Part shown: positions 1 to 4,694 of the stretch, piece after piece
Layout: each line of letters opens with the position of its first letter
Position numbering within the stretch: the first letter of the stretch is position 1
Virus record (IMG/VR): IMGVR_UViG_3300042112_000103
Coordinates: 1-21,455 of that record
Direction: 5' to 3' (one strand)
Origin: a virus
Length of the DNA: 21,455 nt
The notes under the pieces: generated by a model
What the model was told of the DNA's origin: nothing
The model's input: the letters and a program-made list of their open reading frames with translations, nothing else
Database searches by the model: none
Translations under genes and position numbers: made by a program

Positions 1-89
1 AGATTCAAATCTACGTCACTAAATCTGGAAAGGTTCGCATCAGCGATAGGACCGGAGAATGGAATAAACCGAAGGAGGCCAAGCCGTGA
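1..89 (+). CDS. C-terminal end of an upstream phage gene (partial)
   Basis: Reading from base 3, the frame is open from the window edge to a TGA at 87-89 and gives the last 28 residues of a protein, ending GEWNKPKEAKP. I see no recognisable domain. The reason to call it a gene is the junction: its stop overlaps the GTG start of the next gene as GTGA (86-89), the same coupling used throughout this block, and the Shine-Dalgarno sequence of the next gene lies inside it. The other two forward frames either stop early or run on through the next gene. The product is unknown. Confidence 0.6.
   Translation, partial: IQIYVTKSGKVRISDRTGEWNKPKEAKP
72..78 (+). promoter_or_regulatory. Ribosome binding site deciding a GTG start
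   Basis: AAGGAGG is a near-perfect Shine-Dalgarno sequence, seven bases before the GTG at 86. It is much stronger than most sites in this window and is the reason for choosing GTG 86 as the start of the 72-residue gene. Confidence 0.8.
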
Positions 90-304
90 ACATACCAATC
101 GGACCAGCGGCATTCGTCTTCAAGCACCGGAAGACCGGACAGATCGTAGTCGCACCCAGCGAGCGGTGGCACGAGTACTACGACAACAACGAGGACTGGG
201 AACACACCGCCAGCGTCAACGCCTGCCTTGCAATCCAATACATCCTGTCGGTCAAACCGAAGCAGCGGAACAAGTACCTGAGATCGCTCACCGAGAAGGT
301 ATGA
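86..304 (+). CDS. Small hypothetical phage protein, 72 aa
   Basis: The product is 72 residues, mixed charge, with an aromatic-rich stretch (RWHEYYDNNEDWEH, about residues 27-40) and a basic C-terminus. I recognise no family, signal peptide or membrane segment. The start is a GTG with a strong AAGGAGG site seven bases upstream. Its TGA overlaps the ATG of the next gene as ATGA at 301-304, so the two are probably translationally coupled. It lies just ahead of the helix-turn-helix-like gene and the helicase, so an early or replication-associated role is possible, but this is inference from position only. Confidence 0.7.
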   Translation: MNIPIGPAAFVFKHRKTGQIVVAPSERWHEYYDNNEDWEHTASVNACLAIQYILSVKPKQRNKYLRSLTEKV

Positions 305-573
305 AACCAGTCCTCCCGCCCGTCCGATCCGGCGAACGCAGATGGCGCAAAGTCCCCGATCACATCCGGGCAATGATACTCAAGGAGCATCCAACAATCT
401 CCTACTCAGAACTCTCTAAGAAATACAACCTCTCAAACTCCGTACTGTGGTACATCCGTAACAACGTCAAATTCCCAAGTAAGTACAAAAAAAATGAATC
501 TTCGAGAATACCAAAAACGAGTCGTCAACTGGGCCAAGACATCGGACGGACTGATCATCGCCCCAGCCGGTAG
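301..573 (+). CDS. Small basic protein with putative helix-turn-helix, 90 aa
   Basis: The start is the ATG at 301, which overlaps the previous stop (ATGA). Upstream extension to 166 would only read the previous gene out of frame. Residues about 20-50 (HPTISYSELSKKYNLSNSVL and on) look like a helix-turn-helix: a helix, a short turn, then a second helix with a YNLS boundary. The C-terminal part is rich in Lys, Arg and Ser. A DNA-binding role, perhaps regulating this block, is inferred. The last 80 bases overlap the beginning of the helicase gene in another frame, so the functional protein may end near residue 65, with the rest being a tail set by the overlap. Confidence in the gene is moderate and in the function low. 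Confidence 0.55.
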   Translation: MKPVLPPVRSGERRWRKVPDHIRAMILKEHPTISYSELSKKYNLSNSVLWYIRNNVKFPSKYKKNESSRIPKTSRQLGQDIGRTDHRPSR

Positions 574-2611
574 CGGCAAGACCTGGATCGCCGCTTCAAT
601 CGTCAACCTCTATCCCAATGATCGCATCGGCTGGTTAGCTCCAACAATCGAAACCTGCAAACAGGCAAAGGTAGCCCTCGACCTAGCCGGTGTTGATCCC
701 GCTCGCTACGAGATCCGATGCCCGCATGAGAGCGTCGATTTCACCAAGTGCGAACTCCTGATAGTGGACGAGTGCTTTCCTAGTTGGACAAAAATAGGCC
801 ATAAAAACATCAGCGAAATCAAAGCTGGAGACATGGTTGATTCGTACAACCACGATTTAAAAACCGTTGAAAAACGCAGAGTTCTTGAGGTCTTCAAAAC
901 GCCAGCACCGGACACAATGGTGACGGTTTGGACTGAAAACGGTCCAACAACCTGTACGCCAGGACACCCGTTCTGGAACGGATTCAAATATGTTCCAGCC
1001 GTGAGCTTGACACGCGACGATGTGGTGGCAATCATTCCATCGCATGAACATGGAATGCAGAGAATGTGGGTCGATGACCGAAAGAAAAGGTCATTTTTCA
1101 ACAACTCGGAAGCCGGTTTGCAATCAATGCAAAATCGCTCTCAGGTTAAAGAAAAAGAAACGCGTCGAAACTCAATGTGCTTGGTGCAAAACGCCAGTCA
1201 CCTGCATGGGGAGAACACCGGCTTACAAGAGTCTGGATGCAATCAAACGTGGTCGAGCATACTGCTCGACTCAGTGTCGGGATTTGATGGTTTCAAAAAT
1301 GAGTTCGGAAACAATGTCGGCCACCAACAAGCGGATGGGCGACAGGATTTCCAAATGGATGTCAGAGAGGATTGTCTCGGACCAGACCAGAAAACGCATA
1401 TCGGAATCGCTGAAAAAGATCGGCCACAAGCCAAAGTTGCGCGGAGGAAATGGGAAAGGCCCAACATTGCCGCAAAAAATTCTTTCGCTTATGTGCAATC
1501 TACAAATGGAGTATCCGATACGAACAGCAAACAGTGGGATTCCAAATGTTCCAAATTGCTACAAAGTGGATCTGGCGAGACCAGAAGTGAAACTAGCAAT
1601 CGAGGTGGACGGTTCGTCGCACGATTCACTCGAAAGGAAAGCTGCGGACAAAAAGAAAACAGAAACACTCAATTCACTAGGGTGGTGCGTGTTGAGGTTC
1701 ACAAACAAGGAAGTGATTCTTGGATCTCTGGAATGCTCGGAGAAAATTTTGTCTACAATTTCTCAGTTGAGGGGAATGAAAATTACTTCGCAAACGGAAT
1801 CCTAGTTCATAACTGCAAACACAGCCCAGCGAACCAATGGAAGCGTGTGGTCGAGCAGTGTAACGGGCGGCGTTATGGATTCGATGCGACTCCGTGGTGC
1901 GATGATCCAGATCGGAATGAAGTCCTGCGGAAGCTCTTCCGCAATCGTCAGATCGAGATCACCAGGGGCGACATCGGTGATTCATTGGCCGACGCAACCC
2001 TAGTCCTTTCCAACGCTACCGACATGGGTCTTGAGATGCGAATCGACAACAACATCGAGCGGTTGTTCAAAGATCGCCGTCGGTACATGAGGATAAGTGA
2101 CGACGAATTGAAACGGATGTGCGCTTGGGAATCCATCGTGGACATCGGCATCTGCCAGAACACCGCTCGCAACGAGTACGCCCGTGACGTTGCCATAACG
2201 CATGGCGATATGCAGACATTGATCCTGGTCCCGCGCATCACGCTCGGCGAGTGGTACGAGCATGAGATCCCCGGTGCCAGATTGGTTCACTCCAAGATCG
2301 GGAAGAAGGATCGACGCTTCTACATGGAGGAGTTCAAGAGCGGCAACCTGAAGACGATGATCGCCACCTCTTTGGCCGACGAAGGACTCGATCTTCCGAA
2401 TGCGGAGCTGTTGATCATGGTGAGCGGAGGGCGGTCTCCGCAGAAGACGATCCAGCGGGCCAGCCGTGTGTTGCGGAAGACATCGGATAAAAATAACGCG
2501 ACAATCTATGATTTCACGGACAAGTTCCATCCTATCGGAGCGTTCCACGCTCGGAAGCGAATCAAATCATACAAACAACTTGGGATCATAGATGAGTGCG
2601 AGTCCAACTGA
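494..2611 (+). CDS. DExH-box superfamily 2 DNA helicase, interrupted by an intein
   Basis: The 705-residue precursor contains a 347-residue intein (residues 94-440), leaving a helicase of about 358 residues after splicing, a usual size for compact phage SF2 helicases. Visible motifs: an N-terminal REYQ motif (Q7), Walker A APAGSGKT (23-30), motif Ia near WLAPTIETC, and motif II reconstituted across the splice point as VDE/CKH. Then come GFDATPW after the intein, ILVPR, motif V ATSLADEGLDLP and motif VI QRASRVLRK with its arginines. It should use ATP to unwind or remodel DNA in phage replication or recombination, as suggested by its SSB, resolvase and primase-helicase neighbours. The ATG at 494 lies inside the preceding gene and lacks a strong Shine-Dalgarno, but MNLREYQKR is a typical start for this family. 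It overlaps the SSB-like gene by 20 bases. Activity should depend on splicing because the intein splits motif II. Confidence 0.9.
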   Translation: MNLREYQKRVVNWAKTSDGLIIAPAGSGKTWIAASIVNLYPNDRIGWLAPTIETCKQAKVALDLAGVDPARYEIRCPHESVDFTKCELLIVDECFPSWTKIGHKNISEIKAGDMVDSYNHDLKTVEKRRVLEVFKTPAPDTMVTVWTENGPTTCTPGHPFWNGFKYVPAVSLTRDDVVAIIPSHEHGMQRMWVDDRKKRSFFNNSEAGLQSMQNRSQVKEKETRRNSMCLVQNASHLHGENTGLQESGCNQTWSSILLDSVSGFDGFKNEFGNNVGHQQADGRQDFQMDVREDCLGPDQKTHIGIAEKDRPQAKVARRKWERPNIAAKNSFAYVQSTNGVSDTNSKQWDSKCSKLLQSGSGETRSETSNRGGRFVARFTRKESCGQKENRNTQFTRVVRVEVHKQGSDSWISGMLGENFVYNFSVEGNENYFANGILVHNCKHSPANQWKRVVEQCNGRRYGFDATPWCDDPDRNEVLRKLFRNRQIEITRGDIGDSLADATLVLSNATDMGLEMRIDNNIERLFKDRRRYMRISDDELKRMCAWESIVDIGICQNTARNEYARDVAITHGDMQTLILVPRITLGEWYEHEIPGARLVHSKIGKKDRRFYMEEFKSGNLKTMIATSLADEGLDLPNAELLIMVSGGRSPQKTIQRASRVLRKTSDKNNATIYDFTDKFHPIGAFHARKRIKSYKQLGIIDECESN
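773..1813 (+). mobile_element. Intein in helicase motif II, with a nested out-of-frame endonuclease
   Basis: The intein is 347 residues in the helicase frame. It starts with Cys1 (TGC 773-775, in VDE/CFPSW) and ends with His-Asn (1808-1813), followed by Cys+1 (TGC 1814-1816, CKHSP). Block B has the TxxH motif TPGH within TCTPGHPFW. The C-terminal blocks are recognisable in VYNFSVEGNENYFANGILV then HN. All residues expected for protein splicing (Cys1, block B Thr and His, penultimate His, terminal Asn, Cys+1) are present, so splicing looks possible. Between about 1050 and 1700 the helicase frame encodes no LAGLIDADG or HNH domain, only a Gln/Asn/Ser/Gly/Arg-rich stretch without stops. The same bases encode a homing endonuclease one base out of phase (separate entry). 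Hand-counted GC is near 40-43% at 1081-1200 and about 60% at 541-600, which suggests arrival from elsewhere. Confidence 0.93.
1050..1805 (+). CDS. Vsr-like (EDxHD/DUF559-type) homing endonuclease in an alternative frame of the intein
   Basis: This frame is offset from the helicase frame and opens after a TGA at 1008-1010. From the ATG at 1050 it gives 251 residues. In order: CREC and CNQC (one zinc finger, residues about 3-27), CAWC and CSTQC (a second, about 43-76), then a NUMOD3-like segment with MSERIVSDQTRKRISESLKK. The RGGNGKGPTLPQK linker follows, and then a Vsr-fold nuclease core: YKVDLARPEVKLAIEVDGSS then HD, an RK/DKKK helix, and LGWCVLRFTNKEV. The likely catalytic residues are the Asp in KVDLA, Glu and Asp in IEVDG, and the following His. 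The expected role is cutting intein-free helicase alleles to drive intein homing. Starts at 1020, 1044 and 1074 are also possible and none has a clear ribosome site. The stop TAG at 1803-1805 lies only eight bases before the intein ends. This is not a frame shadow: the domain order and conserved residues match a known nuclease family. Confidence 0.85.
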   Translation: MECRECGSMTERKGHFSTTRKPVCNQCKIALRLKKKKRVETQCAWCKTPVTCMGRTPAYKSLDAIKRGRAYCSTQCRDLMVSKMSSETMSATNKRMGDRISKWMSERIVSDQTRKRISESLKKIGHKPKLRGGNGKGPTLPQKILSLMCNLQMEYPIRTANSGIPNVPNCYKVDLARPEVKLAIEVDGSSHDSLERKAADKKKTETLNSLGWCVLRFTNKEVILGSLECSEKILSTISQLRGMKITSQTES

Positions 2612-2924
2612 GAACATAGTGTTCTTGATCGGTGAACTGAAAGGGGTTTCGAGGAATGGCGAGACGAAGAACGGAGCGAGGATGGTTCGGAGAGTGATCA
2701 GTGTCGCGAGGCACTGGACCGATCCATCTGGGAAGTTCCACGAAGATTTCGACGACTTTGAGGTCGTCTCTTGGGGTCAGGTAGCGCAGCAGCTTGAGGA
2801 GATCGAGAATGGCGCGCTAGTGAGGATCAAGGGGCGGATCAAGGTCGAGCGATGGTACGACGGTGAAGAAACAAAAAGTGCAATCAGGATAGCTGCGGAG
2901 AACGTCGTTGTTCTCTGCTATTGA
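2592..2924 (+). CDS. ssb: Single-stranded DNA-binding protein (OB fold)
   Basis: The 110-residue product fits a single OB fold. It opens with NIVFLIGELKG, then NGARMVRRVISVARHW (strands 2-3), FDDFEVVSWGQVAQQL (the classical WG-hA motif of SSB), GALVRIKGRIKVERWYDGEE, and ends AAENVVVLCY. The role is coating single-stranded phage DNA during replication and recombination. It is shorter than bacterial SSB and lacks the acidic C-terminal tail that recruits partner proteins, so it may act alone or partner differently. It overlaps the end of the helicase gene by 20 bases, and the resolvase and MazG-like genes follow. The symbol is given by family, not by identity to a particular phage gene. Confidence 0.85.
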   Translation: MSASPTENIVFLIGELKGVSRNGETKNGARMVRRVISVARHWTDPSGKFHEDFDDFEVVSWGQVAQQLEEIENGALVRIKGRIKVERWYDGEETKSAIRIAAENVVVLCY

Positions 2925-2933
2925 GAAAACAAA

Positions 2934-3377
2934 ATGAAAAAAGAAATCAGACAGGTGGCTGCGTTCATGGCCAGCTTTGGCCAGGACACAAAGGTCAATC
3001 CACGGATACCGGATGAAAAGACTCGCTCCCTTCGCCGTGCATTGATCGACGAGGAGGCCGCAGAACTCGAAGCATCCAAAGATCCGGTCGAAGCACTCGA
3101 CGCCATCGCCGACCTCCTCTATGTCGTCTACGGAGCGGCAATCGCTTACGGATTCAGCGAGGATCAGGTCGAGCGAGCGTTCCAGACGGTTCACGAATCG
3201 AATATGTCGAAGCTCTGGGCACCGGCTGAATTGCAGTCGATCAATCAGTTGGCCAATATGCCAAAGGATTACACGGTCGAGAAAACCGGGGTCCGCTACA
3301 TCGTGAAGCGTAAGGACGGCAAGATCATCAAGAGTCCTTCGTACAAACCAGCCGACATCGCCTCCTGCCTCAAATGA
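2934..3377 (+). CDS. MazG-like / PRA-PH-like nucleotide pyrophosphohydrolase
   Basis: The 147-residue, mostly helical product contains the all-alpha NTP pyrophosphatase pattern: DEEAAELE (about residues 39-46, giving the ExxE metal ligands), followed by EALDAIADLLYVVYGAAIAY (about 53-72, with Asp56 and Asp60) and an HESNMSKL motif (87-94) typical of phage members. Such enzymes cleave the alpha-beta phosphate bond of nucleoside triphosphates using Mg ions; in phages they are thought to alter host nucleotide or alarmone pools. The last 50 or so residues (GVRYIVKRKDGKIIKSPSY) form a short beta-rich basic tail beyond the catalytic core, also common in phage versions. It begins nine bases after the SSB-like gene and its stop overlaps the resolvase start as ATGA (3374-3377). 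Confidence 0.8.
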   Translation: MKKEIRQVAAFMASFGQDTKVNPRIPDEKTRSLRRALIDEEAAELEASKDPVEALDAIADLLYVVYGAAIAYGFSEDQVERAFQTVHESNMSKLWAPAELQSINQLANMPKDYTVEKTGVRYIVKRKDGKIIKSPSYKPADIASCLK

Positions 3378-3826
3378 AAACCATCGTCGCTTGTGACCCA
3401 GGGGTGAATGGCGGTTTCGCGATCAAGACCCAAGACGGAATCATCCTCCTTCCGATGCCCGAATCGGTGCCGGACATGGCCCAGTTGATCAGCGGATTCA
3501 AGACGACCGAATCCCATTTCTGGATCGAGAAACTGCCCAAGTTCGTGTCGAGCCTGACACCGGCAGCAACGATGGCCACGCTCCACGAGAACTACGGCAT
3601 CTGCCAAGGACTGGCCTACGCATACGGTTACGCCCTGCATCGGGTCGAACCGAAGATATGGCAGGAACCGCTTGGATTAGGCGGCAAGAAGTCCTGTGCG
3701 AGCGGACCTGAGTGGAAGCGAAAGCTCAAATCGAAGGCTCAAGAACTCTATCCAAGCCAAGATGTAACGCTAAAGAACTGCGATGCGTTGCTCATTCTTC
3801 ACTACGCACTGGGTGGAGGTCGTTGA
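3374..3826 (+). CDS. RuvC-like Holliday junction resolvase
   Basis: The 150-residue product has the RNase H-fold signature of RuvC-type resolvases. ACDPGVNGGFAI (residues 6-17) carries the first catalytic Asp8, HFWIEKLP (48-55) carries Glu52, and NCDALLILHYA (135-145) carries the final Asp137 in a helix, with a preceding Lys-rich segment. It probably cuts four-way or branched DNA to make concatemers packageable or to finish recombination, fitting its place after the helicase, SSB and MazG-like genes. It starts in an ATGA overlap with the MazG-like gene. A crossover-junction endodeoxyribonuclease is the best reading; other RNase H-fold nucleases are less likely given the DPGxNGG start. Confidence 0.85.
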   Translation: MKTIVACDPGVNGGFAIKTQDGIILLPMPESVPDMAQLISGFKTTESHFWIEKLPKFVSSLTPAATMATLHENYGICQGLAYAYGYALHRVEPKIWQEPLGLGGKKSCASGPEWKRKLKSKAQELYPSQDVTLKNCDALLILHYALGGGR

Positions 3827-3860
3827 CAAATGATAATACTACGCTGATCCGCATAAAAAC

Positions 3861-3962
3861 ATGAGAATGAATCGCAGAGACGAGATCAAGTCGATAGCCA
3901 TCGCCGCTTTCGCAATGGGTCTCATTGTTGCAACAGCTTGGTTTCTTTTGTTCGTACTATGA
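3861..3962 (+). CDS. Small single-span membrane protein, 33 aa
   Basis: A 33-residue frame begins MRMNRRDEIK and continues as an almost uninterrupted hydrophobic helix (IAIAAFAMGLIVATAWFLLF) to its stop. The basic N-terminus followed by a transmembrane segment suggests an N-in orientation by the positive-inside rule. The TGA at 3960-3962 overlaps the ATG of the next gene (ATGA 3959-3962), the same coupling as the neighbours, which supports a real gene despite its size. An alternative start is the ATG at 3867. I do not recognise the family; it could be a small membrane effector. It is unlikely to be a full holin. Confidence 0.55.
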   Translation: MRMNRRDEIKSIAIAAFAMGLIVATAWFLLFVL

Positions 3963-4153
3963 ATACAACCATCCGAGTAGCAGAAGCAGACGAGTCATCA
4001 CCAAAACTCAACTTCGAGGACTTCAACCGTGCTTATCGCAAGTGGTTGATCCGCCGAGGATTCAACGATGAGGTCGAGCGAATCGACCGATTCAAAGGTA
4101 TCGCCCAGAGGTGCCGCGACAAGAAGGCAGCGAAAAAGAAACCTACCAAATGA
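3959..4153 (+). CDS. Small basic hypothetical protein, 64 aa
   Basis: The ATG at 3959 was chosen over one at 3938 because it makes an ATGA overlap with the preceding small membrane gene. The product has an acidic N-terminal third, a central helix-like segment (FEDFNRAYRKWLIRRGF) and a strongly basic tail (KKAAKKKPTK). No domain is recognised. The basic tail could contact nucleic acid, but this is a guess. Its stop overlaps the next start as ATGA at 4150-4153. Confidence 0.6.
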   Translation: MNTTIRVAEADESSPKLNFEDFNRAYRKWLIRRGFNDEVERIDRFKGIAQRCRDKKAAKKKPTK

Positions 4154-4347
4154 AAGAATCGACGATCACTAGAGAACAGTTGTTGAAAGAGGCACCACGA
4201 CTGGTCGAGTATGCAATCATGCGAGGATGGATGGCCTACCCAAAAAAGAAGGCCACTGTCCCCGATCACTGGAGCAACTCTCACCATTCTAAAGATGAAG
4301 ACATTCAAAAATTCCGTCAGACCATCACTGAAGGTTCAGGTGATTGA
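4150..4347 (+). CDS. Small hypothetical protein, 65 aa
   Basis: It starts at the ATG at 4150, coupled by ATGA to the gene before; an upstream ATG at 4111 in the same frame would only read that gene out of frame. The product is polar, with an amphipathic N-terminal segment (TREQLLKEAPRLVEYAI), a basic patch (YPKKKA) and an acidic C-terminus. No family is recognised. It overlaps the following gene by up to 53 bases, depending on that gene's start. Confidence 0.55.
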   Translation: MKESTITREQLLKEAPRLVEYAIMRGWMAYPKKKATVPDHWSNSHHSKDEDIQKFRQTITEGSGD

Positions 4348-4483
4348 TGACGATGCGGAGATCCGAATTGGCGAAATGAAGGTGCCAGCCGTGGCCTACG
4401 TTCGAGAAGGCCGCAAGAAGGTGAGCATCCGAACCAAGGAGGAGTTCAAGGCGAAGTTCGTTCGGGATGAACCGGAATCCTGA
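4295..4483 (+). CDS. Small hypothetical protein, 62 aa
   Basis: From the ATG at 4295 the product is MKTFKNSVRPSLKVQVIDDD and on to a basic, beta-rich middle (VPAVAYVREGRKKVSIRT) and a charged tail ending DEPES. A GTG at 4340 would give 47 residues and an eight-base overlap with the preceding gene instead of 53. The sequence before 4340 looks protein-like, so I favour ATG 4295, with modest certainty. Function is unknown. It overlaps the next gene by 17 bases. Confidence 0.5.
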   Translation: MKTFKNSVRPSLKVQVIDDDAEIRIGEMKVPAVAYVREGRKKVSIRTKEEFKAKFVRDEPES

Positions 4484-4694
4484 CACCTACATCGACGCTC
4501 AGGCAAAGCTCTTTGAACACTTCGACCAAAGGCGAATCAGAATTCAATTTTGGTCGAAGTATCTGATCACTCCAAAGGAGCTTGCCCTGCTGTTCAAGCG
4601 GAACCGCGAGCATCGTCAGTTCATTCAGGAAATAGCGTCATCGGACCTTGGTGAGGCGGGACGCAAAGCGCGTACATATCTTGGAATCACATGA
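4467..4694 (+). CDS. Small hypothetical protein, 75 aa
   Basis: The product is 75 residues, rich in Arg, Phe and Gln. It has two helix-like stretches, YIDAQAKLFEHFDQRR and ITPKELALLFKRNREHRQF; the second resembles a winged-helix or HTH arm but is too short to call. Its stop overlaps the start of the primase-helicase as ATGA (4691-4694), so its translation is probably coupled to that protein and it might be an accessory factor. The function is not known. Confidence 0.6.
   Translation: MNRNPDTYIDAQAKLFEHFDQRRIRIQFWSKYLITPKELALLFKRNREHRQFIQEIASSDLGEAGRKARTYLGIT

Noticed and set aside
166-300. Extension of the helix-turn-helix-like gene upstream to an ATG at 166
   Set aside because: That part reads the 72-residue gene out of frame and is Arg/Gln-rich without structure; the ATGA start at 301 is better.
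1011-1050. Programmed frameshift joining the intein N-terminal part to the nuclease
   Set aside because: The nuclease frame has a TGA at 1008-1010, so a shift would have to occur within about 40 bases, and I see no slippery heptamer there. An internal start is simpler, though no strong ribosome site is visible either, so this is not fully excluded.
2000-2548. A 182-residue minus-strand frame under the helicase C-terminus
   Set aside because: It overlies conserved helicase motifs V and VI and has no recognisable protein features.
3823-3851. TTGACA at 3823-3828 as a possible promoter -35 box before the small-gene cassette
   Set aside because: No TATAAT-like sequence occurs at the expected 16-18 base spacing, and the nearby GATAAT is too close.
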